Counted from the stretch's first letter, positions 25,667-38,438 are shown. The stretch: 64,000 nt of DNA from Paramecium sonneborni (GCA_905182985.1 CAJJDN010000022.1:1-64000), one strand, 5' to 3'. Made by a program: numbers and translations. The notes: generated by a model not told the origin, from the sequence alone.

Positions 25667-26528
25667 ATGAACTGCTTTTAAGGATTTGACAAACTAAAGC
25701 CAAATATATATGAACCGTCTGTGTTAAACTTAATATAAAAACATATGGATCAAACTAGAATATATTAAATAACCTTTTTTATTCTAAGTAGTATAATATA
25801 AGTAAACAAAATCTGGATTTAACTAATCCTAAAAACCTTGATTGACATATGAGATGTACAATACTATTCTCAAAATTACATTTAGGTAATCTTTTGTAAA
25901 GAGAATCAAGATATATCCTATTCCTACTTATTGGAAAAATAAATGTTTAGATTAAAAATATTTGTTGAATTATTCAAACAATTTAATGTACTTTAGAAAT
26001 TAAATAGCGTTTTAGAAGAGATTAGTTCTTGTAAATTATAATTTTAATTTCAAAAAAAAAATGATTTAAATCCTGAAAAGATAAAGATTCTCTTAAGGAT
26101 AAAGGCAATAAAATTTCCCATAATTATTATAAATATTCCAAATAATTAGATTAAGTTTTTTAATATCAAACTGTAAAAATAGAATTCTGTGAAAAATATT
26201 TTAATAGATAAAATTCATACTCATACATCTAAAATAATGATTTTTAATCAAATAGGGGTGTTTTTTTTGAAATTATTAGTCCTTAAGTAAAAAGTACTAA
26301 ATAGCTTCCCAACTAATTTTACAATTATAAATTCTTGAACTCTCTTCTAAGATGAAGTTATCAATTGCCATAAAGTCTCTCCTTTTGATGTTAAATCATT
26401 ACTTGTTAATATCATTAGGTGTAAATGAAAAAGTAAAAATTGTAAATATCTTAGAAAATCCTTTAAAGGCTTATACGTATGAAATTAAAGATGGAAAGAA
26501 TAAATAAGTTTGTATTTAAGAATGAATT
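25667..26528 (+). other. coding-like region, gene structure unresolved
   Basis: From ATG 25667 the frame reads MNCFQGFDKLKPNIYEPSVL; from about 25880 two frames are free of TGA for several hundred bases (one reads YLLEKQMFRLKIFVELFK, another YPIPTYWKNKCLDQKYLLNY). A further piece near 26345-26400 reads NCHKVSPFDVKSLLVNI. Which of these are translated could not be decided by eye. There is probably one gene with two or three introns. Confidence 0.3.
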
Positions 26529-26584
26529 ATAACTAAAAGACGAAATAATTTATTTTTATTATTATAAGGCTTATAACTAACTAT

Positions 26585-27886
26585 TCATTCAACTTTAGTT
26601 TATTACATTTATTGTTGTTATGGGTCTTCTGATTCAGCTTTTCCATTTAAAAATTCATTGGAAGCTCTATAAATTTCATAAGTCTGTTGAATATCAATTC
26701 CAAGGGAATTACATTGATTATGCTCTGTCATAAATTAATATAACTCTAAAGAATCATCTTCATCAATTTCTGACCCAAAACATTTTTCAAATTATTCTTT
26801 AAAATGATGTTACATATCTTTTTTTTCAATTGATAATAAAAACCTAGCTACCTGGCTGGGTTTCAATTCTTTTCTTAATGATTCTAAAGTTAAATCAAAT
26901 GAAGTTAATTCAGCTTATATTTAATTTTTTACTTCCTAAATTGAAGATAATGTACTTATAATATAATAAAATTTGAATACTTTGCCAATTCATTTTGATG
27001 CTTGAGTAATTTTTATTATTTTTTTTATAGTATTTGTTTTTATTTATCTGTAAGCTTAAGATTTCTCAATATTGTATTTTCAGTATGCCTAAGAATTAAT
27101 TTGAATTTTACTCTTAGTTTGAAAATATATCCTATTCAGTCTTAGCTACTCCTACAATATAATTAATATAAGGTGCTAAACAATTTTCATAAATTTGCCT
27201 TGCATAATGATCAATCAATTAATGTCTTTCTTGTGACCCAGAACCAAATTTCTTCTATAAAACAATAATATTTCATAAATACATTTAAAGAATCTATTAT
27301 TGAGTCAATATTCATTTCTCCAGCATTTCCATTGATTGAATTTTATAAATTAGAAAATAAAATCATTTTTGTTTAATCCTAATCCCTTTTCTAAATAATT
27401 GTTAATGAAAATACTTATGTTATTTTATTTTATAGATTAATTGCTAATTGTTGAGTTCTTTCATTAACATTCTTAAAAACATCTAATTGTTCTGATAATT
27501 TTGTAACTTTATTTTCTAACAATTCTAAATAAATCTTCTTTCTTCTTCTACTATTTCTTGCAGACTCTCTATTTTTTGCTAATTTATCTTCTTTATCCCC
27601 TAAATTATTTCCAGGAAATTATTAACTTTATACTTTGTGAACAGTTTATTTTTTTTCTTAACTAAAAACATGATTAAATAATAATTATTACGCTTCATCA
27701 ACTATTTCTTAATTGGTCATTTTTATAAGTGATGATATCTTTTTTATATAAGTATTCTTTGTGTTTTATTTTGGCTTTCTTTATTAAATAAAACACTTAC
27801 TTTTTCCCAGAATCTGCTTCTTATTCATAATGCATATTACTAGAGTTTGAATTCTAAGCAAAATCAATATCATCAAAATGACTCAT
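26585..27886 (-). CDS. bZIP transcription factor
   Basis: 402 aa in five exons; introns at 27779-27800 (22 nt), 27255-27282 (28), 27089-27111 (23) and 26936-26955 (20) leave exactly 403 codons. Starts MSHFDDIDFAQNSNSSNMHY. The basic region is KNRESARNSRRRKKIYLE (the invariant N-x7-R is present) and is followed by a zipper with leucines in LELLENKVTKLSEQLDVF. The C-terminal half is helical, with ELTSFDLTLESLRKELKPSQ and an acidic/Q-rich tail. The basic region should bind DNA as a dimer in the nucleus. The C-terminal part is reminiscent of the DOG1-like region attached to some bZIP factors, but that link is inference. Target genes are unknown. Confidence 0.9.
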
Positions 27887-28090
27887 AGAGTAGATATATT
27901 TTATATTATTTTATTCACAATTCTTTTAATTAAAATTATAAATAATTGCAATCATTTGGTAAAAATAATGAATATTATTAAGATTAGTTAATATTTAGAA
28001 TTGCATATTATATTTCTGTTTAGATTTATATGGTTAATTATATTTATATGTTTTCTAATTCAAACTATAATTATATATTAAATATTATAT

Positions 28091-28408
28091 ATGTAAAATC
28101 AATAATTTGGTAGTGATGCTAAAGCTTACAAAGAATAAGCATAACAAAGAAAATAATAAAAAATAGAAAAATTATGGAATGAAATTGAACATAATCAAGA
28201 ATTGAAGCCTGTACTATATAATTATTGAATCTAGTAATTTCTTCTATTAAAAAAGAAAATAGCAACTTCTCATAAAAAGAGAGAAGAGACAACTGGGATG
28301 ATTATGAGTATGAAAGAAGAATATAATCAATTAAAAGCTGATATAAAAGAGTTTCTAAAAAAATAAAACAAAATCAAATCAGTCAATAATCCTGTTAATA
28401 ATAAATGA
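28091..28408 (+). CDS. small coiled-coil protein
   Basis: 97 aa in two exons; intron 28211-28234 (24 nt) gives 98 codons with stop. Almost entirely helical and charged: KQQKIEKLWNEIEHNQELKP, then KKKIATSHKKREETTGMIMS and YNQLKADIKEFLKKQNK. No membrane segment. It lies 44 nt upstream of EMG1 on the same strand. The function cannot be inferred; the length and coiled coil would fit a small adaptor. Confidence 0.75.
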
Positions 28409-28452
28409 TTAATATTTCAGTTTTATTTATTTAATTAATATAATTTTAATTT

Positions 28453-29228
28453 ATGCTCAAACAACTCTCAAATAAAAAGTAAATCAAGAAGTTAAAAAAG
28501 ACAATTCAAAAATCTCTAAATAATGAAGTTCCAATCCCAGTGTTAGAAGTTTAAGAAAAATTGAATAAAGAAATCGTAACTTTTATACTTGATGGAGCAG
28601 TCTTATAATTAGGATAATTGAAATCATCAAAAGTTTTACTAAATTTTGAAGATCATTCTAATTTTATAACAAAACGATTAGGAAGGAATCCAGAAGATTT
28701 CAGGTATAACTAAATTAAGCAAAAGGCCAGACATAGTACATTAAAGTTTGTTAACACTTCTTGATAGTCCACTTAATAAAGCAGGATTAATGAAAGTATT
28801 GATAAGAACAGAAGACAATAGATTAATTGAAATAAATCCAGTTACGAAAATACCAAGAACTTTTAAAAGATTTAGTGGAATGATAGCAAAATTATTAGAA
28901 ACAGCTAAAATTTAATCGGAAGATCAAATATTACTCTAAATACATAATGATACAGTTTAAGAATATTTTTCGAATGAAGCTTTCATTGTAGCTACATCAC
29001 ATAAAGCTAAATTAGTTGATCTATAAGAATATATTTAGAAAAAACATAATGTATAATATAAAATTATTTTAGATTGTATTTGTTATAGGAGCAGTAGCTA
29101 AAGGCAACCCAGGATTAGAATGTAAGTTTAGTAATGATTGTATTTCGATTTCAAGATATTAATTAAGCACAGCAAATTGTCTATCTAAGATTATTGATGC
29201 ATTTGAGTAATATTATTCAATAATTTGA
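28453..29228 (+). CDS. EMG1: rRNA small-subunit pseudouridine N1-methyltransferase Emg1/Nep1
   Basis: 243 aa in three exons; introns 28704-28725 (22 nt) and 29051-29072 (22 nt) leave exactly 244 codons. Family blocks in order: [80 protein letters not shown] (the S-adenosylmethionine-site glycine loop) and [16 protein letters not shown]. It is a SPOUT-class enzyme that methylates N1 of a conserved pseudouridine in 18S rRNA and is needed for 40S assembly in the nucleolus. Both introns interrupt conserved blocks, and the correct sequence is restored only on splicing. The N-terminal ~35 residues are Lys-rich, fitting nuclear targeting. Confidence 0.96.
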
Positions 29229-29428
29229 TTAATAATATTTAATGATATACCCATTAAAAAATAATCAACTAATTTAATTAAATCTTTATAGATGAAAGAC
29301 CATCCAAGAAATAAGGATTAAATTTCATAGAATAAATATCTTAAAAAAAGCTTAATAAATAAATAAGTTTTTCATTTTATAATTTTAAAAATAAATTCAT
29401 AGTGAGAATTTAGAAGATAAAATAATTT

Positions 29429-32400
29429 TCATTTTAAATCATTCACGCCTTTATACTATTCTTAGTTCTATATCTAATTAACTTCTTGATTTAGATCTAC
29501 TATTTAACAGGGGATGATTCTTTCGTAATAGATCTAATAGATAATATTTAAATGTTACTTTTATTTTAATAATTCATTTAATTATTCATTCTTTTATTCA
29601 TTTTTACCTCTAACTGAATCTTTAGAATTTGGCTGTACAACTATTTTCTAAATAGTTTTTAATCTTTTTATTGTTTAAGATTTTTATAAATTCATTAATT
29701 GATTTAATTGATTCTAGAAATTAGTTGAAACTCCATTAACACATTATTAAATTCCTTTCCATGATGTTGATGATTCCAAATTAGATATTAATTATGTAAG
29801 CTATCTTGAATAGACATTAGCATTAATTATGTATATTAGATACATAATATTCATATATAAACTTTCAACATAATCTATATTTTTGCATCCATTTTTATTG
29901 TATGTATAATATCCATTAAATAAAGAAGTCAGAAAACCAACATGAAATAATAAATTTGATAATTAATATTATGGTGCTCTAGAAAATAGGATTGCAATTA
30001 GTCTATAAAAAATAATACTCTAATTTACTTAACGAAATTCAGTTAAAAAATATTGTTTTGATGACTATTAAAAAACCAAATAATTAAAATATGCATCACT
30101 GTTTCATTTAAATATTTATAAATATTTTTTTCATCCGTATTCGGATCATAAACATCAAAATAAAGTAAGCCATTTACTAAAGTAGTAAATAATAGATATT
30201 ATTTAAATTTAAAATCAGTTATCTAAGTAAGACTATTTAATTCTATAATTTTCTTGCTTACAAAATCTGCAACTTAACTGAAACAATTTTTAAGCAGTTC
30301 ATTTAATTTTTTTTCTTATATTATTAGACAATTCTTATAAATCTCATTAATAATAAGACCGCATTCAATAGATTATTTTTAAAGTTGTTTGCTTTCTAAA
30401 TCAAATATTCCATATAAGTAAATTTTGAATAACATAATTATTGTCCTTTCATTAATAAAGGATCTTTATGCTAGATTTAAAAATTGCTATCTTTAGTATT
30501 AATCCTTAACCAAATTTTCTTAATAATAGAGAGAATTAAATATTGAATCATTTAGTATTTTGAAAACTTGAGTACAACCTTTAAGAGTATGTGTGTTATA
30601 ATGAAAAAATTATTAAGCAGTTTCAAAATGTGTAAATTATAAATCGATATTCCTTCTTGGATATATAGAAATAAGTTTTGTAGTGGAAAATCCATCTTAA
30701 GATATTATATATGTCTTATTTCTTTATCTTGATGCATAATTTTAACAATTTTAAGAATCTACACTTTCACTCTTACTAATTTTATTATCAATAGAAGGTA
30801 GACTAACAGAACTGTGATTCATTTTCCCTTTTGGAGAAATTAAATTTTTATTTGATTATTAACCATAAAATCCTTTATTATAAGATGATTACATAATTCT
30901 TATTCTCAAAGGGGATGATTCTTATAATTCTGTCATTATTGATTTATTTTTCTCATTGCTAAAATGCTTTAAATTATCAATATCCTTTTAGTTCATATCA
31001 TCCATGATTTAATTTGCTGTTGAATTATTATCTAAAATCCATTATGAAGAATTTAATATTTATTACTCTTCTGAAAATTCAATTGGTGTCAATGGTTCTT
31101 ATCTACTTGTAACAGAATTCTAAAAATCATTTTATGTTTATTGTGTTTTTTCAGGAGATTTTAATAGTTTAACAAAAGCTAAAATGCTATCCTTAAATTA
31201 TTATTTAAATATTTACAATTTTTAATGATTTATATTCTTAATAACATTGTTCATTTCTCAATGGTTGTTTCAATAAAATTTGATAGAAAAAGTTAAACCA
31301 ATTTGTATAATCTAAATATTTCCAAATTTATTCTTATAAATAAAAACCAAATTTAAATTTATCTATCCACAGACTCAAAATATCTCCAATGAAAGTAGTC
31401 ATTTAGTGATTATATATATACAATGAAAAAGTGAATAATAAATTGTATTCTAAGATCTAATAAGCACTTTTTTAAGGATTTAAAAATAACAATTGTTCTA
31501 TGAAACTAACTAAGTGATTAATATTTAAGTTAATTTCATCACTTATTAAAGAATCATATATTTTTCTAACTTTTAATAGCTAAATATTATACATGAAACT
31601 TCAACAAAAGTTGTTAGCAATCTATCAATTTAACGAATATTGTTTTAATTTTAAAATAATAAGACAGTTTTATATGATCTAATGATTTGAAATTTGTCTA
31701 ATTAATTAGATATGTTTTTAAAATGTTTTTTATTAAATTTAGCTTCTTAATCTATAAACATCTTCTCCTATGATGATAAATTCTATTAATACCCAATCTC
31801 CAATTAATTCAATTTTACATGGATTTAAGATATAAGAAAGAACAGCGTTTAAATTTTCAGAATTAGTAAAATACACATAATTATCCATATCAATAGTAGG
31901 TGTTTCTTTATTACAAAGCCATTGTTAAATTTTAGTTTTATAATCTATTATTTTAGGTTATTCTGGACTGATAGATAAAGAATCACTTTCAGTTTCACTT
32001 TTTATATTACATTTCTTAATGAAATGTTAATGAAGCAATTTTTTGTTTTTATTTTTGATATGAATCAATTTACTTTAGATTAATTTTTAAGGAACTTTGA
32101 TTTTATTTTAAATGAAATCTAAAATAAAATTTTTTAGATATTTATACAATCTTCTAATTCTTAATTATGTTCTTCAATCCATTCGAGATCTTTAAATATA
32201 GATAATTTTAATTCTTCATAGATATCAATAATTTGAAGTTAGAACTCCTCATTTTTAGTGTGCATTAGAAAAAGTTTAAATATGGATGCCATTTATTCCA
32301 GATCAAATTTATACTCTTTTGAAAGAGTAAATATTGGGATAATAAACTTGACAGAAAATCGTTTAGCAATAATTAGTCTTTCTATGACTTCTCTGCTAAA

Positions 32401-33913
32401 AGGAATTGAGCCTTATTTCAGTTATTCCTTTAGTATAGAAGTAATGTTATTGCTATTATAAAACTTATTTATATACTTATGAGAAAGCTTACGATTTTAC
32501 TTATTAAATAAAGATCTAGATCCCAAAAATTATCTAAATTCTTAAAGAATTGCCACTTCTTATAAAGCTTTATGGAAAGCTGTAATAAATTTAGGGTCAC
32601 TTTTATGCTACTCAAAACACTCATTCAACAACATTTCTATGGTTACATCTGAAAAAGGATAAGAGCAAATCACTTATATAACATTATATTAATACATTAT
32701 TTGATTAAAGTAGGACTGTTGAAATTTTTTTGGGTTTTTAAACTCTATGAAATTTGTTTAATTCCTTCAGCAATCTTTTATAATCTAACGTAATCATCTT
32801 CAACTCCAAGCTTGATATAGAAATCAAATTTTATACAGCTTCTTCGAGAATCATAGTAAAGTATAAATAAAAAATTATATTAAGGTTTTATAAAATAAAA
32901 TAGATAACCAAGATATATATGTCATTTATCACATAATACTTTTACGATTGTTGTAATAGCTTAAGATGTTTACTTTGAACTTTTTTTAATCGACTATAGG
33001 GATCCTAATCTTTATTCAAAAATATCAATTTATTCATGTAAATTAAATCTAGACATCGCAGCAGAAGTAAAAGATAACTTCAGCTCTTCTTCTTAATTAA
33101 TTTTTAAAATTTTATTCAGCCTGCTTATTTAATTTTTTTCTATTATAATCATAATTTGTCTTAAAATTTACTTAATCAGCAATTTTTTTCATATCGAGAA
33201 TTTCATTCTAAATTTTCAAATTCTCTAATACTTCATTGGCATAAACAATATCATCTAATAATGATATATTTAATTTATCAATAAGTTTTTATTCTCCATT
33301 AATAGTGACAAACTCTTTTACACTGCAAAATTTTTCAATATCAGAAAGTTCAACAAGTTCATCCTTGCCGTTTTTCAATAATACTTTTCTTAGATTCTTC
33401 CTTTTTTCAACAATATTTCTCACAACTAAGAAAAGTTTCCTTGAATTATTCAAATATTTCTTGAGCAATAAATTAAATATACCTACAAAGCTTCTAATTA
33501 TTTTTTTATTTTTTCTATTTATTCTGCAAACTCCGTAAATTTCTTATTTTAAGTATTTTCATAAATTCCTGTTTTGTAGTTGGTGGTTTTAATTTTTTTT
33601 TCATCCCTTTTGAATTTGAGTTTTCCTTTTTCATCATCAGTATAGTTTGATGAATCATTATCCATATTAGTTTTAAAAAAAGGTTTAATAGTTGATTATT
33701 TATTTGATGCTTAATATTCAGTGATTGCTCTTGCAATTTTAAGTTGTTATTATGGTGATTTACTTTAAGATAATCTTGGTAATTTTTCATTAGAAATAGG
33801 TATTAATCTACTTGAAGTGATTTGCTAAAGAATATGATATTAAATACTCTAATTTCTAATTTCTTTTATTTTAAACTTAATCTCTCATTACTTAAAGCAA
33901 GACTACCTTCCAT
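29429..33913 (-). CDS. large unrecognised helical protein
   Basis: A ~4.5-kb gene of about 1,400 aa. Starts MEGSLALSNERLSLKQKKLE (ATG 33911-33913) and ends NQEQYKGVNDLK at TGA 29429-29431. Introns that fit: 33825-33847 (23 nt), one of 23 nt (gtatatttaa...) near 33490-33512, 32673-32695 (23), 29 nt near 32125-32153, 25 nt near 31183-31207, and 30003-30028 (26). Two junctions, near 33150 and near 31650, were not resolved. The N-terminus is disordered, then a helical part (KKFTEFAEQIEKIKKQLEAL), a Leu/Ile/Phe-rich helical middle (FSREVIERLIIAKRFSVKFI), and a Ser/Asn-rich linker before a helical C-terminal part. No catalytic motif or membrane segment was recognised. Role unknown. Confidence 0.72.
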
Positions 33914-34038
33914 ATTTGTTAGTTCATTAATTTTTTCAAGTTGTTTAATCACAGGTACTTATAATTAATATTCATGAAATGTATTCATAAATTATAATAA
34001 ACAATAGGATTTAAATTTATGAAATGAAAATATATAAC

Positions 34039-35564
34039 TCATAATTCTTCAACTCTATCAAGATCTACCCATTAATGTGAAGTGTTTTCTTTTAAGAAAG
34101 AGATGAAATTAGCTTCATCTCTTCCACTATTATAATCTATAATTTAATCTTTTTATCCGTTCTTCCAGAATTTGATAGTTGGGAATGATTCAATGTTGAC
34201 TCCTTCAATCTAAAATTAGAATATATTAATTACTTCATTAGCTGTAGCATCACATTTAGCAATAATAATATTTGGATTAACCAATAATTTTTTAGCTAAA
34301 CCTTCATAAATAGGAGCTAATTATTTGCAATGTCCACACCAAGGAGCATAGAATTCAATTAAAACATCTTTATCATTATTGATAACCAAATCTCTGAAAT
34401 TTTTACCAACAACAATTTTGACTGGTTCATCATTTGTAGCAGGAACTTCTTCTGATTTCATATATCTAGTTAATGTTCCATCAAAGAAATTATTTAAAAA
34501 AGTTCTAAGTGATTCAGTTGTAATTTCACCTTCAAATCTATATTTACCATTTCCTCCTAATTAATCATATAACATAACATTAGGAATGTTAGTTGTACTT
34601 GCACCAATATATTCAGCTAATCTATGGAATAAACCAGATCCATCATTTGGTTTTGAATATGAAAATTTGATCCTAAAATTATTTAATTATATTTACTTAT
34701 CTTTGAAAGAACCTGCAACAGCAGCAAAAGCATTAAATGCAGCAACACCTGCATCAGTATCTTCTGTAAATAAAATAATAGCATTATTTCTTTATTAGAA
34801 TATGATATTGATTGCTTTATCATTAAAAGGTAATATAATTGGATTTCCATATAAATTAATAAAAGCTTCCAAATTATCTGTAGTAACTGATTATTCAAAA
34901 TTATTTCTCTTTTCATCAAAAGATTTAAAAAGAACTATCTTACCTGTTACACTATATTTTTCAGCTGATTCTGGATTGAAAGTATGAGCAAATGTAACTT
35001 TGTCATTTTGTTATGCAACTTATTTAAATGTTTCAAAATCATTATCATCTGATGATGTACCAAAAAAGACAATTACAGGAGTGCTTGATACTCTTTCTAA
35101 GAAATTTTCTAAATCTTAAACAGAATTCAATTCAGTTGATGGAGGTCCTGATTTTTTATTAATCCAAGCAACAATCTCACCTTATGTTCTTCCTCCTTCA
35201 TAATCAATTGCTTGACCATTAATGAAGAATTTTATTGTTGGATATCCTTATATAGAGAATTTTTCAGCAATTGAACTCTCAGCTGTAGCATCAACTTTTG
35301 CTAATGGCACATAATCATCTCCTCCTTATTTCTTTAATTCAGCTGCTGCTGCTGAATATTCTGGAGCTAATTGCTTACTTTTATATATATTTATTATTTA
35401 TACCAATGTCCACACCATGGTGCATAAAATTCAACCATTATGAATTTGAATGTATCTATAGCATCTTAAAATGTATCAGTAGTTAACACCATCACATTAT
35501 CTTCCTCTTAAAATGCTCCAAAACATGTTGCCAATAACAAGCTGATCAATATCAATGATTTCAT
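34039..35564 (-). CDS. protein disulfide isomerase
   Basis: 499 aa; one 26-nt intron (35378-35403) within the first active site leaves exactly 500 codons. A signal peptide [17 protein letters not shown] is followed by the thioredoxin a domain with APWCGHC (the intron splits the second Cys codon), two redox-inactive b/b' domains, and the a' domain with [19 protein letters not shown]. Conserved cis-Pro contexts GYPTIKFF and SFPTIKFW are present. The C-terminus is RVEEL, a variant of the KDEL-type ER retention signal. It forms and rearranges disulfides in the ER lumen. Domain order a-b-b'-a' and the length are those of classical PDI. Both CxxC sites are intact. Confidence 0.97.
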
Positions 35565-35763
35565 AAATATGGAAATCTTTTTATTTAAAAATTTTTTAAT
35601 GACATCAATTCAAATATTATTATTCACACAAAATTATTGAATTATTTTTCAAATTCATAATCCAAAAATTTATAAATATTATTTTTACTATTTTTTCTGT
35701 TCAATTTTCACTCTGACTTCTTTTTTATCTTAAATATTTCTCTTTTCATTCATTATTTTAATA

Positions 35764-36537
35764 ATGTCTAATACTATAAAACTTCATTCCCCACAGATAT
35801 CCAAGACTCTTGAAACCTATCATCTTAATAAAGAAACTATCTATAGATCTCTATAAGTTTAAAAATCACTCAATCTATTTTCAGAATAACAAGATGAATA
35901 AACTAACATGATTAAAACCAAAATTGTAAACTAATAACTTAGTATTTTCAACGATAATTTAATCAATACTAATCTCTAATAATATACTCCTTCAAATGAA
36001 TAAAATAATATTTAATTATCATTCAATACTCTTAGAAATAATGAAGAATAATCAATATAACCACTCTCTTAAAAATTTTGTTACTTTTGCTCTAAAGACT
36101 AAAAACTTATTCAAATTTGCCCTTGCTCTTATGCTCATTAAATATGTGCCACAAATTATATTTAAGCTGGCAGTATACTCAAAAAAATATCTTGCAAATA
36201 ATGCAAATAGAAATATCATCTCAAAGGTTCTGTTTATTTTGATTCCTAAAAATGGAAAGAATTTAAACTATCTCTATTTCTTGAGTTTTTATTAATGTTA
36301 ATAGTTATATTCATAGTCATCTATTCAACCATTAAACTCAAAGAATAGTTAAAATCTAATTAGCTTCAGATATATTCAAAAATCGTATTTCTTTGCACTT
36401 TTGGATTTATTGTTTGTGTAGTTGTCATTTCTAAGATAATATAACACTTCAAAACTATCAAATTTGAAGTTCAATAATATTATCCTAGAAATACTGAATT
36501 TAATAATCATTATCTTAAACTCCTTGTTCAAGATTGA
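35764..36537 (+). CDS. RING-CH (MARCH-type) membrane E3 ubiquitin ligase-like protein
   Basis: A frame of exactly 258 codons (257 aa) up to TGA 36535-36537. A Gln/Asn-rich N-terminus (about 120 aa) precedes a C4HC3 RING-CH finger: KFCYFCSKDQKLIQICPCS, then AHQICATNY, then ISCKQCKQKYHL. Two membrane segments follow (FLEFLLMLIVIFIVIY and IVFLCTFGFIVCVVVI). This is the layout of membrane-bound MARCH ligases that ubiquitinate membrane proteins. The frame continues in phase beyond the stop into a second long ORF that has no start codon of its own, so this TGA may not be the real end. Part of the gene (from 36214) lies in an exactly duplicated segment. Confidence 0.87.
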
Positions 36538-37325
36538 ATTTATTTACTTTTAATTTTACAAAATTTTTTAGATATATTTATAATTGATTTCAAAAAAAAC
36601 AAAAACTTTCCAATAATTATACATAATTTTGAATTATAAAACTCATATTTAGAGTTTAATCAGAATACTTATGGTTTTTTTGTTTTTGTAGTCGGTTACT
36701 TATGATCAAAAGAATTTATTGAATTTCTTGATTATCTTGGCTAATTTCGCAATGTCATTCCAGTAGATCTTCTTTATTCTAAATTTATTGCTATTTCCTT
36801 TACACTTGGTTAACGAGTTGAAACAGATTTTTAACTAAGATTACCATCTTTTTTTAAAGATTGCTTTTTATTGAGCAGACTTATTTCAGTAAGAGATTAA
36901 TTACTTTACTTTTTTTTTTGCTTAAATTTATTCTATTTATCTGATAGTATTTTAAAAGTTTTATTCGATTTTTTATCACCTAAAATATTTTTATTTAATT
37001 ATTTCAATTTATTAATATTTGTATTAATTTAAGTGTTCTATACAGTACTTTTAGAAGCTGATCTTTTTGTTAAAATTTCAGAATCAAATTCTATTTAATT
37101 TTTTTCTTATTATGGAGTTGTTAAATATTGTACAATTTCTTATTAACAAGATCTTAATGAACTTCTTTCTTCTTATAATTAAGCTATTTATTCAATTCTT
37201 TATTAATATCTTTTTATGGCTAATTATACATCAAATTAAATAGATTTTAGTAAAGTTTTCTCATCATCTTCAAATGAATTGATTGATTATAATTTTTCTA
37301 GAAATGAACTTTTGCCAAATGAAAT
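36214..37325. repeat. 1,112-bp direct duplication, first copy
   Basis: Matches 37327-38438 with offset 1,113 and no difference that I could find. The copies are separated only by an N at 37326. An exact 1.1-kb tandem duplicate that begins and ends at an N is best explained by two overlapping contigs that were abutted instead of merged. Confidence 0.93.
36538..37325 (+). other. membrane-protein-like ORF continuing in frame after the RING-CH stop (cut by the N)
   Basis: Directly after TGA 36535 the same frame goes on: FLDIFIIDFKKNKNFPIIIH, then one TGA at 36703, then EFIEFLDYLGQFRNVIPVDL, FTLGQRVETDFQLRLPSFF and a very hydrophobic part (IFLFNYFNLLIFVLIQVFYT). No ATG exists in any frame between 36538 and 36689, so a separate gene start here is unlikely. 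The TGA at 36703 could lie in an 18-nt intron (gttact...caaaag, multiple of three). Completed by bases 38439-38598 of the second copy, RING-CH plus this ORF has 574 codons in one frame. Confidence 0.5.
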
Positions 37326-37326
37326 N
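37326..37326. other. ambiguous base N at a probable contig join
   Basis: Single N in gaaatNtatc. The 1,112 bases on its left are repeated immediately to its right. Confidence 0.93.
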
Positions 37327-38438
37327 TATCATCTCAAAGGTTCTGTTTATTTTGATTCCTAAAAATGGAAAGAATTTAAACTATCTCTATTTCTTGAGTT
37401 TTTATTAATGTTAATAGTTATATTCATAGTCATCTATTCAACCATTAAACTCAAAGAATAGTTAAAATCTAATTAGCTTCAGATATATTCAAAAATCGTA
37501 TTTCTTTGCACTTTTGGATTTATTGTTTGTGTAGTTGTCATTTCTAAGATAATATAACACTTCAAAACTATCAAATTTGAAGTTCAATAATATTATCCTA
37601 GAAATACTGAATTTAATAATCATTATCTTAAACTCCTTGTTCAAGATTGAATTTATTTACTTTTAATTTTACAAAATTTTTTAGATATATTTATAATTGA
37701 TTTCAAAAAAAACAAAAACTTTCCAATAATTATACATAATTTTGAATTATAAAACTCATATTTAGAGTTTAATCAGAATACTTATGGTTTTTTTGTTTTT
37801 GTAGTCGGTTACTTATGATCAAAAGAATTTATTGAATTTCTTGATTATCTTGGCTAATTTCGCAATGTCATTCCAGTAGATCTTCTTTATTCTAAATTTA
37901 TTGCTATTTCCTTTACACTTGGTTAACGAGTTGAAACAGATTTTTAACTAAGATTACCATCTTTTTTTAAAGATTGCTTTTTATTGAGCAGACTTATTTC
38001 AGTAAGAGATTAATTACTTTACTTTTTTTTTTGCTTAAATTTATTCTATTTATCTGATAGTATTTTAAAAGTTTTATTCGATTTTTTATCACCTAAAATA
38101 TTTTTATTTAATTATTTCAATTTATTAATATTTGTATTAATTTAAGTGTTCTATACAGTACTTTTAGAAGCTGATCTTTTTGTTAAAATTTCAGAATCAA
38201 ATTCTATTTAATTTTTTTCTTATTATGGAGTTGTTAAATATTGTACAATTTCTTATTAACAAGATCTTAATGAACTTCTTTCTTCTTATAATTAAGCTAT
38301 TTATTCAATTCTTTATTAATATCTTTTTATGGCTAATTATACATCAAATTAAATAGATTTTAGTAAAGTTTTCTCATCATCTTCAAATGAATTGATTGAT
38401 TATAATTTTTCTAGAAATGAACTTTTGCCAAATGAAAT
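37327..38438. repeat. 1,112-bp direct duplication, second copy
   Basis: Second copy of 36214-37325. It carries the end of the RING-CH finger region, the same two TGA codons (37648 and 37816) and the downstream ORF. Unique sequence resumes at 38439. Confidence 0.93.

Noticed and set aside
33515..33790. A 91-codon minus-strand frame starting MKNYQDYLKV
   Set aside because: Shadow frame. The frame one base over reads TNMDNDSSNYTDDEKGKLKF and splices cleanly on both sides.
34379..35486. Several plus-strand frames of 60-70 codons
   Set aside because: They lie antisense to the PDI gene and disappear as soon as the PDI frame is recognised.
37327..38438. A second, truncated RING-CH gene as a true tandem paralogue
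   Set aside because: Identity to the first copy is complete and an N marks the join, so an assembly artefact is more likely than a new gene.
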